From positions 1 to 64,000 of the forward strand of contig DIGJ01000033.1 in the NCBI GenBank assembly GCA_002419585.1: DNA of 64,000 nt, given 5' to 3'. Shown here piece by piece: positions 1 to 8,450 of the stretch. The notes beneath the pieces are model-generated. The model had not been told where the DNA came from and made no database searches. It was given only the letters and a program-made list of their open reading frames with translations. This DNA is from Lachnoclostridium sp. UBA5725 (GTDB lineage: Bacteria > Bacillota > Clostridia > Lachnospirales > Lachnospiraceae). How positions within the stretch are numbered: position 1 is the first letter of the stretch; each line of letters starts with the position of its first letter. A program made the translations under genes and the position numbers.

Positions 1-205
1 CTACTTAAGGGGGATCATATCACATGGGAGCTCATTATTCCTAGAGTTTCCACCGAATATGCTAAAATGGTTTTAAGGGCTGCCCCTGCGCTCCATTCGA
101 ATTAGGGAAGACTATGACCACCGCGCATTTTGCTGATTTTGGGAAATGGCCCCGCTGTGTTTATAAAACGCTAGAAAACCAGCGAGTCCACATTTCGTAA
201 ACAGC
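1..205. other. Gene-poor left edge
   Basis: No convincing gene is seen. Frame 1 on the plus strand is open from the window edge for 34 codons to a TAG at 103-105, so this could be the last codons of a gene that starts outside the window, but nothing in the short peptide is recognisable. The stretch is somewhat richer in GC than its surroundings. Confidence 0.3.
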
Positions 206-434
206 CAAGAAAGGCTGAGCTCACAATCTATCCTTCAATTTACACGGCTCCCATGCTAGGATTTTATATCAATTTGAGCATATGAAGCGTAAACTCAATC
301 AAGAAATTGGCTCCCCTAAGAGTCAATTCCTCGATGTTTTGAGGTTACGTGGAATGTTTATGCGACTGATATAAAATCCTAGTATGGGAGCCGTGTAAAT
401 TAGACAATGAGAAAATTACTCAGCCCTTCTTGGC
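206..434. repeat. Intergenic stem element, copy 1
   Basis: A long inverted repeat. The main arms are 237-271 and 367-401 (34 of 35 positions complementary). A second outer pair, 206-221 with 419-434, also matches (GCCAAGAA.GGCTGAG against its complement with one mismatch). The inside contains a CGATGTTTTGAGGTT-like stretch near 332-346, which resembles the core found in copies at 3.6, 7.6 and 31.6 kb. It lies downstream of the minus-strand gene at 488-685. No protein is encoded. Confidence 0.75.
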
Positions 435-487
435 GTCACTCATCAACAAAGACTCGCGTCCTATCTTGTACTAAAATTAATCTTGCA

Positions 488-685
488 TTATGCAAGAATT
501 GCATTGATGTTATCAACAAGCTCATTTACATTAAGCCCATGAACCATACAAGCCTCTTCCAAACTTTCACCCTGAGAAGATGGACATCCTAAACAATGCA
601 TTCCAACGCTCATTAATACTGGCGCAATTCTTTCATCAACACGAATTAATTCACCAATCAACATATCTTTATTTATCTGTGCCAT
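488..685 (-). CDS. DUF1858 domain protein (hybrid-cluster-protein associated)
   Basis: A 65-residue protein of the DUF1858 family, small domains found alone or next to hybrid cluster (prismane) proteins and thought to have a redox role. The hallmark is MHCLGCPSS near residues 29-37, where two cysteines two residues apart could form a disulfide or bind a ligand. The start is fixed by an AGGAGG ribosome site seven bases upstream of the ATG. The gene stands alone and diverges from the ferredoxin gene, which is compatible with an anaerobic redox function but does not prove it. The molecular function is not known. Confidence 0.85.
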   Translation of the reverse strand: MAQINKDMLIGELIRVDERIAPVLMSVGMHCLGCPSSQGESLEEACMVHGLNVNELVDNINAILA

Positions 686-856
686 TTTAATTACCTCCTA
701 TTTTTTCTATAAGATATCGAGCCTTAAGTCTAGCATTTTGCCCGATACGACTCTCATTATATGCTATATTTCAGGTATCGTCAAGACATGCGCTTTCTAT
801 CTAGTATATCCGGATTTTTTATTTTTCTTTCCTACTTATGATTTTTCACTTATCTC

Positions 857-885
857 TTGTAAAAAGACAGAATTTATATTAAAAT
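857..885 (+). promoter_or_regulatory. Candidate sigma-A promoter of the ferredoxin gene
   Basis: TTGTAA at 857-862 and TAAAAT at 880-885 are separated by 17 bases and lie just upstream of the ferredoxin ribosome site. Confidence 0.5.
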
Positions 886-916
886 AAGCCTATCAATGAA
901 TAAGGAGGATAAATCA

Positions 917-1084
917 ATGGCACATAAAATTACAGATGAATGTATCAGCTGCGGAACATGCGTATCTGAATGTCCAGTAGAAGCTATTTCAGAAGGAGCT
1001 TCCCATTATGAAATAGACGCAGATGCTTGTTTAGATTGTGGCGCTTGTGCAGGCGTATGCCCAACAGGTGCAATCGAAGCTTAA
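917..1084 (+). CDS. 2[4Fe-4S] ferredoxin
   Basis: A classic clostridial ferredoxin of 55 residues, a soluble low-potential electron carrier for enzymes such as pyruvate:ferredoxin oxidoreductase and hydrogenase. Two CxxCxxCxxxCP motifs hold the clusters: Cys 9, 12, 15, 19 and Cys 38, 41, 44, 48. A start at 896 is possible on paper, but that ATG precedes the GGAGG at about 904-908. The ATG at 917 has ideal spacing and gives the standard family length. The gene is monocistronic, with its own promoter and a strong terminator at 1113. Confidence 0.97.
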   Translation: MAHKITDECISCGTCVSECPVEAISEGASHYEIDADACLDCGACAGVCPTGAIEA

Positions 1085-1112
1085 TTCTTAGCGGATACCG
1101 TATACGAAAACG

Positions 1113-1151
1113 AAGAACTATCTTGCTTTATGCCTAGATAGTTCTTTTTTT
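1113..1151 (+). terminator. Rho-independent terminator of the ferredoxin gene
   Basis: An 11-bp stem, AAGAACTATCT (1113-1123) with AGATAGTTCTT (1136-1146), followed by a run of T. Confidence 0.9.
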
Positions 1152-1160
1152 ATACCCTTA

Positions 1161-1189
1161 TTGACAAATATAACCGCGTGCGATAAGAT
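1161..1189 (+). promoter_or_regulatory. Promoter of the GntR-type regulator gene
   Basis: A perfect TTGACA at 1161-1166, a 17-base spacer and TAAGAT at 1184-1189, about 40 bases before the start codon. Confidence 0.75.
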
Positions 1190-1230
1190 AGCTTATAACA
1201 TATGTGACAAGTTAACAGAAGGGAGTCCTT

Positions 1231-2016
1231 ATGCCTAACGATATTTATAAGAACCATTTACAAAATAAAACTGATCTTTTTGCAATACCAAACATAAAAA
1301 ATGATAAAGCACTTTACCTCAAAGCATATCGTAAACTTCGTGACCTAATTATGCAAGGTTATTACAAAAGTGGTGATAAATTGATGTCGGAAGCAGAGCT
1401 TGCAAATCAAATGGGAATCGGACGTACTTCTCTTCGAACAGCGCTCGTTCTACTTTCGGAAGATGGCTACATAAAGACCTTTCAGGGAAAAGGTACCTAT
1501 GTAGTATATGATCCTACAAATTTAACGAACGAATTTTCTGAAAAATATATGCTTCCACGCGAACGCCTAGAAGCAACATTAAAAGGCCAGACGATTTCGC
1601 ATATTGATGTAAATCAATTTACAAGCGATTATGATTCCTTCTTAGACGAAACATTAAAAGCAAAGGGCCTTCCGGTCAACCTATTCATTCGAAACTTTAC
1701 GGTAGATGGGAATGTAGCAATCCTAATGAATGTGTATTACTGTTTCTCCTTACTTTCAAATGTAGACTTTAATAATTACGATAAAACAGAGGCCTTACTA
1801 AAAGAAGTATTCGACACAAAAGTAAGTTATGTAGATAGTACCATTTCGCCTGCGCTTGACTCTTCCAGCAGAAAGCTCAACAATTTTGATGACCGTAGTG
1901 GTAATTTTATTTTGGTGTCATCGATTTGGTATGACAAAAATGATAACCCTCTTGTTTTTACAAAGGACCACTATAATGGAAATTATATTAGTTATAAAGC
2001 ACGTTATTACAAATAA
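1231..2016 (+). CDS. GntR family transcriptional regulator (HutC/UTRA-like)
   Basis: A 261-residue regulator. Residues about 28-95 form a GntR winged helix-turn-helix, with the typical stretches KLMSEAELANQMGIGRTSLR and EDGYIKTFQGKGTYV. The rest resembles a UTRA ligand domain, ending in NPLVFTKDHYNGNYISYKAR. Such proteins bind DNA as dimers and release it when a small molecule fills the UTRA pocket. The ribosome site GAAGGGAG precedes the ATG. The next gene, an amidohydrolase, follows after 75 bases in the same direction and is the likely target; its substrate or product could be the ligand. That link is inferred from position only. Confidence 0.88.
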   Translation: MPNDIYKNHLQNKTDLFAIPNIKNDKALYLKAYRKLRDLIMQGYYKSGDKLMSEAELANQMGIGRTSLRTALVLLSEDGYIKTFQGKGTYVVYDPTNLTNEFSEKYMLPRERLEATLKGQTISHIDVNQFTSDYDSFLDETLKAKGLPVNLFIRNFTVDGNVAILMNVYYCFSLLSNVDFNNYDKTEALLKEVFDTKVSYVDSTISPALDSSSRKLNNFDDRSGNFILVSSIWYDKNDNPLVFTKDHYNGNYISYKARYYK

Positions 2017-2091
2017 AGAGTTCATGACATAAATAACTTTACGTGCTATAAAAAACTATATGATTTGGATCATGACTAATAGGAGGCATAC

Positions 2092-3417
2092 ATGGAAAAA
2101 TTTTTACTTAAAAATTGTGACATTGCAGATTTTAACACTCTTAGCTGTAACCGCAATGATATCTATATTGAGAACGGATTCATTAAAAAAATAGCGCCCT
2201 CCATCCTTTCATCTGATTTGGATGTTACCGTGATTGATGTGAATGGCAAAATGGTCATGCCTTCCTTTGTGGATTGCCATTCCCATCTATTGCAGACTTT
2301 TTTAAAAGGGTATTTAGATGACTATCCCATTACCGACTGGCTCGTGCGGATGTTTTACGCAGAGAGTTTATTTACCGAAGAAGACTGTTATTATTCTGTA
2401 TTAGCCGGTTCCTTGTCAGCCCTTCGTTTTGGAACCACAACAATCAATGATATGGCAATGAACACCTACTTCGATGCAGGCATGCAGGCGCTTAAAGACA
2501 GTGGCATTCGTGCGGTAGTCGGTATGGGACTTACGGATATCTCTGAGAGTATCAATACTCCCGTTCATTCGACCGATGAAAACCTTACTCTTGCAAAAAA
2601 AGTATACGATACCTACCATAACTTCGCTCCTGATAAAATAACAACCTGTGTTGCTCCGTTAGGACTTCCATCCTGTTCGGACGAACTGATGCAACGATTA
2701 AAGACCTTTGCAAACGAACGTGGTCTTATCTTCCATACCCACCTTGCAGAAGGCAAAAAAGAAACGCATGGAATTAAAAAACGAACTGGTTATATGGAAG
2801 CAGAAGCACTCTATCACCTTGGTATATTAGATGAGCATACCTTATTGGCTCATAGCATCTGGCTCGAGGATTATGAACTGGACTTTATCAAGCAGACAAA
2901 CGCCACCCCCGTACACTGTCCTAGCACCAATATGAAAATAAGTGATGGCATCCCAAAAATACAACAAATGCTAGACCGTGGAATTAATGTCTGTATGGGA
3001 TGCGACGGAGAAGCTAGCAGCTCCAATCGCGATTTAGTTCGCGAAGCCAGAGCAGGAGCCTACCTTCAAAAAGGTCATACGCTTAATCCAAAAGCAATGG
3101 ACTTAAAAACCACCTATTGCATGATGACAGAAAACGGTGCAAAAGCACTTGGCTTTAAAAACCTAGGCCGCCTAAAAGTTGGTTATCTAGCCGATCTAAT
3201 CGTTGTTGACATGGGAAATGATATTTCGCTCATCAATCGCCAGACCCGAATCAGCAATTTTCTCTACGCCGCCTCTGGTCAAGCTATCGACACCGTTTTC
3301 GTAAACGGCTCCCTTGTTATTAAAGATAAAAAGAATGTTTTAATCAATGAGCAAGAGCTTTTAGAAAAATGCGAAGAACTTCTATATAAATATGATAAGA
3401 AGATTAAAAAAAGTTAA
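2092..3417 (+). CDS. Amidohydrolase family protein (aminohydrolase/deaminase-like)
   Basis: A 441-residue metal-dependent hydrolase of the TrzA/SsnA/MtaD group, which deaminate or dechlorinate purine, adenosine and triazine-type compounds. Visible metal-site motifs are VDCHSHLLQT (His 63, His 65), HTHLAEG, an HSIWL histidine and the MGCDGEASSSNRD segment that supplies the catalytic aspartate. Length and order of motifs are normal for the family. AGGAGG lies seven bases before the ATG. The paired GntR regulator upstream suggests induction by a nucleoside-like or heterocyclic substrate. The exact substrate cannot be read from sequence; S-adenosylhomocysteine/methylthioadenosine deaminase and guanine-type deaminase are the main candidates. 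Confidence 0.88.
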   Translation: MEKFLLKNCDIADFNTLSCNRNDIYIENGFIKKIAPSILSSDLDVTVIDVNGKMVMPSFVDCHSHLLQTFLKGYLDDYPITDWLVRMFYAESLFTEEDCYYSVLAGSLSALRFGTTTINDMAMNTYFDAGMQALKDSGIRAVVGMGLTDISESINTPVHSTDENLTLAKKVYDTYHNFAPDKITTCVAPLGLPSCSDELMQRLKTFANERGLIFHTHLAEGKKETHGIKKRTGYMEAEALYHLGILDEHTLLAHSIWLEDYELDFIKQTNATPVHCPSTNMKISDGIPKIQQMLDRGINVCMGCDGEASSSNRDLVREARAGAYLQKGHTLNPKAMDLKTTYCMMTENGAKALGFKNLGRLKVGYLADLIVVDMGNDISLINRQTRISNFLYAASGQAIDTVFVNGSLVIKDKKNVLINEQELLEKCEELLYKYDKKIKKS

Positions 3418-3585
3418 ACATTACTTAATTCTAATATGATTCAATTTTCAGCTGTTCTTTCAGATTAAACGTATTTCAATGTTATCGCTCTTGATTCAGA
3501 TAAAGAGTGTACAATCTCAGCCGTACTTATATAGCTAAATGAGATTCAAATATAACAATCATTTCATTCAATTGTAAACATTAGA

Positions 3586-3866
3586 GGTTGTTACTATTCG
3601 AAAACTGTTATCCCAATTTGAGTTTCCAGCTGAAACGGGTATCCGTTCAAATCGAATGATACGATTATTTTAATAGCGCGCCCCTGCTGGGCGCACTACA
3701 ATAGCAAAAATGAGTGCCGCTGCACTCATTTTTCGCTGTTTATGGCTTATTAAAATTGACAATCGTATTGAGATTTGAACGGATACCCGTTTCGGTTGGA
3801 AACTCAAATTGTACAAACCCTTCCGTTTCGACTGGAAGCTCAAATTGTACAACCTCTTCCGTTTAG
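3586..3866. repeat. Intergenic stem element, copy 2
   Basis: The element lies between convergent genes. It begins with GTTATCCCAATTTG (3607-3620). The arms 3615-3652 and 3773-3810 match at 36 of 38 positions, and both differences are G-U compatible. The inner core is CGATTATTTTAATA (3662-3675) opposite TTATTAAAATTGACAATCG (3748-3766). Inside are two further hairpins: GCGCCC/GGGCGC near 3679-3694 and AAAAATGAGTG/CACTCATTTTT near 3706-3733. The right end is tandemly duplicated, with about 35 bases at 3787-3821 repeated at 3822-3857. The rest of the gap (3418-3585) holds nothing recognisable. Confidence 0.85.
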
Positions 3867-3883
3867 CCACAACCCCTATCTTC

Positions 3884-5233
3884 CTACAATCTTTTTAGCA
3901 ATTCTTCTCTTTCTTTTTCATATCCAGGCTTTCCTAAAAGAGCAAACATATTCTTCTTATAGCTTTCAACACCTGGCTGGTTAAATGGATTTACACCTAA
4001 TAAATATCCACTCACACCACATGCAAATTCAAAGAAATAGAATAACTGTCCTAAGTAGAACTCATTCTGCTCAGGAATCTTTACTAACAAGTTTGGTACA
4101 TTACCATCGGTATGTGCAAGTAAAGTACCTTTCATAGCACTCTTATTTACAAAGTCCATGGATTTTCCAGCTAAATAGTTAAGACCATCCAAATCAACCT
4201 CTTCTTCCTCAAGGATAATCTCACACATTGAGGTTTCGATTTCCAAGACTGTTTCAAACAGCATGCGGGAACCGTCTTGGATATATTGTCCCATGGAATG
4301 AAGATCTGTTGTCAAATCAACCGCTGCTGGTAAGATTCCTTTTTGATCTTTTCCTTCACTTTCACCAAATAACTGTTTCCACCACTCACTTACATAATGA
4401 ATACTTGGCTCATAGTTTGCCAATACTTCAACGGTTTTACCCTTATGGTATAAGATATTACGAATTGCTGCATAGCGCACTGCATCGTTTTCTTCATAAG
4501 GACTGTTAAGGCATTTTTCTCTCATGGAGGCTGCGCCTTCCATCAGCTTTTCAATATCTGCACCACTTGCTGCAATTGGAAGTAATCCAACACCAGTAAG
4601 AACGGAGAAACGGCCTCCTACATCGTCTGGTACAACAAAGGTCTCATATCCTTCTTCATCTGCTAAGTTTTTGAGTGCACCCTTTGCTTTGTCTGTGGTT
4701 GCATAAATTCTCTTCGCTGCTTCTGCTTTTCCGTACTTTTCTTCTAACTTTTTCTTTAATACACGGAATGCAATTGCAGGTTCTGTCGTAGTACCTGATT
4801 TACTGATAATATTTAGAGAAAAATCACGATCACCAATCACATCTAGTAAATGTGTAAGATAGGTGCTGCTGATACTATTTCCTGCATAATATATTTCCGG
4901 TGTTCTACGAATTTCTTTGGATACACGATTATAAAAACTGTGTCTCAAAAAGCTAATAGCTGCTCTTGCTCCTAAATAAGAACCGCCAATACCAATTACA
5001 ATCAAAACTTCTGAGTCATCCCTAATTTTTTCCGCAGCTTTTTGAATACGTGCAAATTCTTCCTTGTCATAATTCACTGGTAAGTCGATCCATCCAAGAA
5101 AATCACTTCCTGCTCCTGTCTTTTCTACAAGTGTGTTTTTAGCAGTTTCAGCATTTGCTTTCATCATCTGCATTTCTTCCTGCGAAACAAAGCACTTTAC
5201 CAATGATTCGTCAAAATTAACATTTTGTCCCAT
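3884..5233 (-). CDS. pgi: Glucose-6-phosphate isomerase
   Basis: A 449-residue phosphoglucose isomerase that interconverts glucose 6-phosphate and fructose 6-phosphate in glycolysis, gluconeogenesis and glycogen turnover. Family signatures are GIGGSYLGAR (81-90), SKSGTTTEP (144-152, phosphate binding), VGGRFSVLTGVG and the GES/Glu segment near residue 290 that carries catalytic residues. Length is that of the short bacterial form. A ribosome site, AAAAGGAG, precedes the ATG. The gene is monocistronic here, convergent with the amidohydrolase and separated from it by a stem element that may end both transcripts. It fits with glgP, malQ and fbp found 20 kb away. Confidence 0.97.
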   Translation of the reverse strand: MGQNVNFDESLVKCFVSQEEMQMMKANAETAKNTLVEKTGAGSDFLGWIDLPVNYDKEEFARIQKAAEKIRDDSEVLIVIGIGGSYLGARAAISFLRHSFYNRVSKEIRRTPEIYYAGNSISSTYLTHLLDVIGDRDFSLNIISKSGTTTEPAIAFRVLKKKLEEKYGKAEAAKRIYATTDKAKGALKNLADEEGYETFVVPDDVGGRFSVLTGVGLLPIAASGADIEKLMEGAASMREKCLNSPYEENDAVRYAAIRNILYHKGKTVEVLANYEPSIHYVSEWWKQLFGESEGKDQKGILPAAVDLTTDLHSMGQYIQDGSRMLFETVLEIETSMCEIILEEEEVDLDGLNYLAGKSMDFVNKSAMKGTLLAHTDGNVPNLLVKIPEQNEFYLGQLFYFFEFACGVSGYLLGVNPFNQPGVESYKKNMFALLGKPGYEKEREELLKRL

Positions 5234-5359
5234 TTATCTGTACTCCTTTTCATTGTTATAATTATAGCCTAATCAAGCTTTATTTTAACAGACCACTATA
5301 GCAAGTGCAATATGAAATATCTACGATAACAAGATAAAATACTATGCTTTTAATAATAA

Positions 5360-6109
5360 TTACACTAAATATTCTTTTAAGATTTCTTCAATAATCTTGT
5401 CGTCTTCTTCCTTGATTGTAGCCTTTGCTTCGGTCTTTGCAACAGCCTTCTCTACATTCTTAGAATCAGCTTTTGAAGATGATGTTGCTGTTTTCGTTTT
5501 TGCTGCTTTCGTCTTAGCTACCTTGACATCATCCTCTTCTTGTTCAAAGTAACTGTGCCGATATGCCTCCATTTCCTCTGGAAGAAAATATTCATTCTCC
5601 AGCTTGGCTTTTAAATTATTTTCCAGATAATCTTTCATATGTACCCGCAATAGCTTTTGCTTTGCTGAAAGGCTAAGTAGCATATCACAAGCTATCAACA
5701 GCAAAACGGTAGAAGAACCTACCGTGAGTGTGGATAAAATGACATCTTGTCCACATTCTAATAAAAAAGCTGCCATTCCACCAAATAAAGTAAAAAGTAA
5801 GCATATCATTGTAATTTGTCCACTCAGATTTTCTAATGTGTATAATGATATTCCACAATATTTGTGTGTATATACATACTTATCCACAAAACTATCCACA
5901 TTATGCACACCCAATTTAATTTTATAACAGGTATCAAACCGCAATCGTATTTGTTTCATCAACTTATTTTCCGACACTGCCATCTCTTTGGAGGCCTTTA
6001 TAAGCTGATGATATAAAATTGCAAGAATTATTTTTAATAGCAAACCCAGACCAAACAAAACAAACATTGCATAAATTATAATATTGTGCTCATACATATA
6101 AAGTAACAT
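5360..6109 (-). CDS. Hypothetical membrane protein with Lys/Ala-rich tail
   Basis: Not recognised. The 249-residue protein has an N-terminal membrane helix (about 9-33), two more (about 98-118 and 122-148), a charged region and a low-complexity tail rich in Lys, Ala, Glu and Thr (about 190-235) that ends in an acidic helix. The frame is open to a TTG at 6133, but AAAGGGGAA sits correctly before the ATG at 6109, which is taken as the start. The layout resembles small cytoplasmic-tailed membrane proteins of unknown role in clostridia. It diverges from the small TSCPD gene and follows no obvious partner. Confidence 0.7.
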   Translation of the reverse strand: MLLYMYEHNIIIYAMFVLFGLGLLLKIILAILYHQLIKASKEMAVSENKLMKQIRLRFDTCYKIKLGVHNVDSFVDKYVYTHKYCGISLYTLENLSGQITMICLLFTLFGGMAAFLLECGQDVILSTLTVGSSTVLLLIACDMLLSLSAKQKLLRVHMKDYLENNLKAKLENEYFLPEEMEAYRHSYFEQEEDDVKVAKTKAAKTKTATSSSKADSKNVEKAVAKTEAKATIKEEDDKIIEEILKEYLV

Positions 6110-6287
6110 GAAACTTCCCCTTTCAAAATCCAATTTTGCTTGCTACTATAGCACAGACAAAACGCAAAAAAAAGGATTTGGTGTAAGAATCGTACGACAC
6201 AAATTGACTTTTCGACACCTTGCAAAAATAGATAAGCTGGTATAAAATGAGTAGCATACATAAAACGAAATAGAAAGGGTTATTGAA

Positions 6288-6527
6288 ATGATATATAAAA
6301 CAAAGGGCGTTTGCGCAAGAGAAATCCAGATTGAAACCGAAGGAAATATTATAAAATCCGTGGCTTTTGTCGGTGGATGTGATGGAAATACAAATGGAAT
6401 TTCCAACCTTGTAGTAGGAATGCCAGTAGATGAAGTAATTAAAAAATTAGAAGGGGTTACGTGCGGATACAAATCGACTTCTTGTCCGGATCAGTTGGCA
6501 CAGGCCTTAAAGTCAATGGAGGCATAA
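6288..6527 (+). CDS. TSCPD domain protein (TIGR03905 family)
   Basis: A 79-residue protein of the TIGR03905/TSCPD family, related to a C-terminal segment of vitamin B12-dependent ribonucleotide reductases. The defining STSCPDQLAQAL stretch is at residues about 63-74. Cysteines at CAREI, GGCDGN, TCGY and SCPD are the conserved set that gives the family its four-Cys name. Metal binding is likely but function is unknown. AAAGGG stands before the ATG. The gene ends two bases before murG, whose ribosome site lies inside it, so the two are translationally coupled. Confidence 0.88.
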   Translation: MIYKTKGVCAREIQIETEGNIIKSVAFVGGCDGNTNGISNLVVGMPVDEVIKKLEGVTCGYKSTSCPDQLAQALKSMEA

Positions 6528-6529
6528 AT

Positions 6530-7594
6530 ATGAAACGAATCGTATTAACAGGTGGCGGAACTGCTGGTCATGTTACTCCTAACATTGCGCTCCTGCCACG
6601 CTTGAAAGAAGAAGGATACGAGGTACATTATATCGGTTCTTATGAAGGTATTGAACGCAAGCTGATTGAAGAGTTCGACGTGCCATATTATGGTATTTCT
6701 TCAGGAAAATTGCGACGATATTTTGATCCGAAAAACTTTTCTGATCCATTAAAAGTAATCAAAGGCTATACCGAAGCTTCCTCTTTACTAAAAAAGTTGA
6801 AACCAGATATCGTATTTTCAAAAGGTGGTTTTGTATCTGTTCCGGTAGTACTTGCAGCCAAACGCAGACACATACCTACCATCATTCACGAATCAGATAT
6901 GACACCTGGTCTTGCAAATAAAATCTGTATTCCATGTGCAACAAAGATATGCACAAATTTTCCAGAAACACTCAAGGCGTTACCTTCCAACAAGGCAGTG
7001 CTATCGGGTTCACCAATTCGCCAAGAGCTGTTAAACGGAAACAAAAAAGCCGGACTTGATTTTTGTGGTTTTACAGCAGACAAACCGGTTCTTCTTATCA
7101 TAGGAGGAAGTCTTGGTTCCGCTGTCGTAAATGAATTCGTACGAAGCATACTTCCTACTCTTTTAAAAACATTCCAAATCGTTCATCTTTGTGGCGAAGG
7201 AAAAGTAGATGAAAGTCTTCGCGGGACAAAAGGTTATGTTCAATTTGAGTATATTAAGAAAGAATTAACGGATCTATTTGCCGCTGCAGATATTGTGATT
7301 TCTCGCGCTGGAGCCAATGCAATCTGTGAATTACTTGCATTAAAAAAACCATCTATTTTGATTCCACTTTCTGCTGCTGCAAGTCGCGGGGATCAGATTC
7401 TCAATGGTGCTTCTTTTGAAAAGCAAGGCTACTCCTATGTATTACAAGAAGAAGAGTTAAACAAAGAAACGCTTCAAAAAGCTGTAATGAATGTTTATGA
7501 AAATAAAGCTTCTTATGTCAAAAACATGGAAAAGAGTCCGATGAGCGATGCGATTGGAACCATTGTTGGACTCATTAAAGAATATTCCAAGTAA
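6530..7594 (+). CDS. murG: UDP-GlcNAc:lipid I N-acetylglucosaminyltransferase
   Basis: The peripheral membrane enzyme that converts lipid I to lipid II in peptidoglycan synthesis (GT28 family), 354 residues. The N-terminal lipid-binding domain starts with the GGGTAGHVTPNIAL loop. The C-terminal domain carries GGSLGSAVVNEF and the UDP-GlcNAc-binding SRAGANAICELLALKKPSILIPL region. The ATG at 6530 is chosen over an upstream in-frame ATG at 6461 because GGAGG lies directly before it and the protein then starts MKRIVLTGGG. The gene sits outside any dcw cluster, coupled to a TSCPD protein, so a second copy elsewhere is possible. Confidence 0.95.
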   Translation: MKRIVLTGGGTAGHVTPNIALLPRLKEEGYEVHYIGSYEGIERKLIEEFDVPYYGISSGKLRRYFDPKNFSDPLKVIKGYTEASSLLKKLKPDIVFSKGGFVSVPVVLAAKRRHIPTIIHESDMTPGLANKICIPCATKICTNFPETLKALPSNKAVLSGSPIRQELLNGNKKAGLDFCGFTADKPVLLIIGGSLGSAVVNEFVRSILPTLLKTFQIVHLCGEGKVDESLRGTKGYVQFEYIKKELTDLFAAADIVISRAGANAICELLALKKPSILIPLSAAASRGDQILNGASFEKQGYSYVLQEEELNKETLQKAVMNVYENKASYVKNMEKSPMSDAIGTIVGLIKEYSK

Positions 7595-7608
7595 GATGAC
7601 TCAAGGGC

Positions 7609-7775
7609 GATGTTGCAAAACGTTAAGCTATGTTCAATTTGCATCCAGTCCCAAATAGGAGTGGGTAAAACCTCAAAACGATTGTCTTACTAAAATAATC
7701 GTTTAATTCGGTTTTACCCACTCCTATTTGAACCTGAATGCAAATTGGGATAACAGTTATGAATTACAACATCAA
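7609..7775. repeat. Intergenic stem element, copy 3 (reverse orientation)
   Basis: The element lies between convergent murG and the HIT gene. The arms 7635-7672 and 7710-7747 match at 34 of 38 positions. Read on the minus strand it starts GTTATCCCAATTTGCA and carries the inner core CGATTATTTTAGTAAG followed by CAATCGTTTTGAGG. An outer GATGTTG/CAACATC pair flanks it (about 7609 and 7769). The stem sequence differs from that of all other copies. Confidence 0.85.
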
Positions 7776-7818
7776 CTTTTCGTATTAGTCTGTATTCATC
7801 TATAAATGTCTAAGGATT

Positions 7819-8226
7819 CTACATTATTTTCTCTATGATTTTCTTTAATTCGTCGAGGTCTGCTTCGCCTGGTTTCCATGAGATGGTGACGGTATCGCCC
7901 TTATATCTTGGTATTATGTGTACGTGTAAGTGGAATACGGTCTGTCCTGCGATTTCACCGTTGTTTTGTAAAATGTTGATTCCGTCACATTGTAGCACTT
8001 GTTTTAGTGCGGTTGCTACTTTTTTTGCTACAACAAAGATCTTGGATGCATCTTCGTCGGATAATTCATAAATATTTGCTGCATGATTCTTTGGTAGAAT
8101 GATTGCATGTCCAAAGGATGCTGGTGCAATATCAAAGATTACGCGAAAATTATCATCTTCATATAATGTAGTCGATGGTATTTTACCATTCGCAATCTTA
8201 CAAAAAATACAATTTGGGTCTTTCAT
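7819..8226 (-). CDS. HIT family nucleotide-binding protein
   Basis: A 135-residue histidine-triad protein. The active site HLHVHIIPRY is near residue 98-107, with an N-terminal CIFCKIANG zinc-type motif that is typical of the HINT branch. These enzymes hydrolyse adenosine phosphoramidates and related nucleotides in the cytoplasm. An AGGAGG-type ribosome site precedes the ATG. The gene is monocistronic and convergent with murG. Family assignment is firm; the physiological substrate is not known. Confidence 0.95.
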   Translation of the reverse strand: MKDPNCIFCKIANGKIPSTTLYEDDNFRVIFDIAPASFGHAIILPKNHAANIYELSDEDASKIFVVAKKVATALKQVLQCDGINILQNNGEIAGQTVFHLHVHIIPRYKGDTVTISWKPGEADLDELKKIIEKIM

Positions 8227-8450
8227 ATCTTGGTCCTCCTGTCTTATTTTCCTTTCTTCTTAGTTTACCACAATATAAATTTTGCTTCAAATCAATCCTT
8301 TAGACAAGTTATTTGCAAAATTAGTCGGATTATGTAAATGAGTTATGATTGAGAAATTTGTAAATATTTGCTAGTATTAGTCTATAACAAAGGATAAACA
8401 ACAAAATATAGTATCTACCTAAATATAAACACACACAAAAGGAGGAAAAA

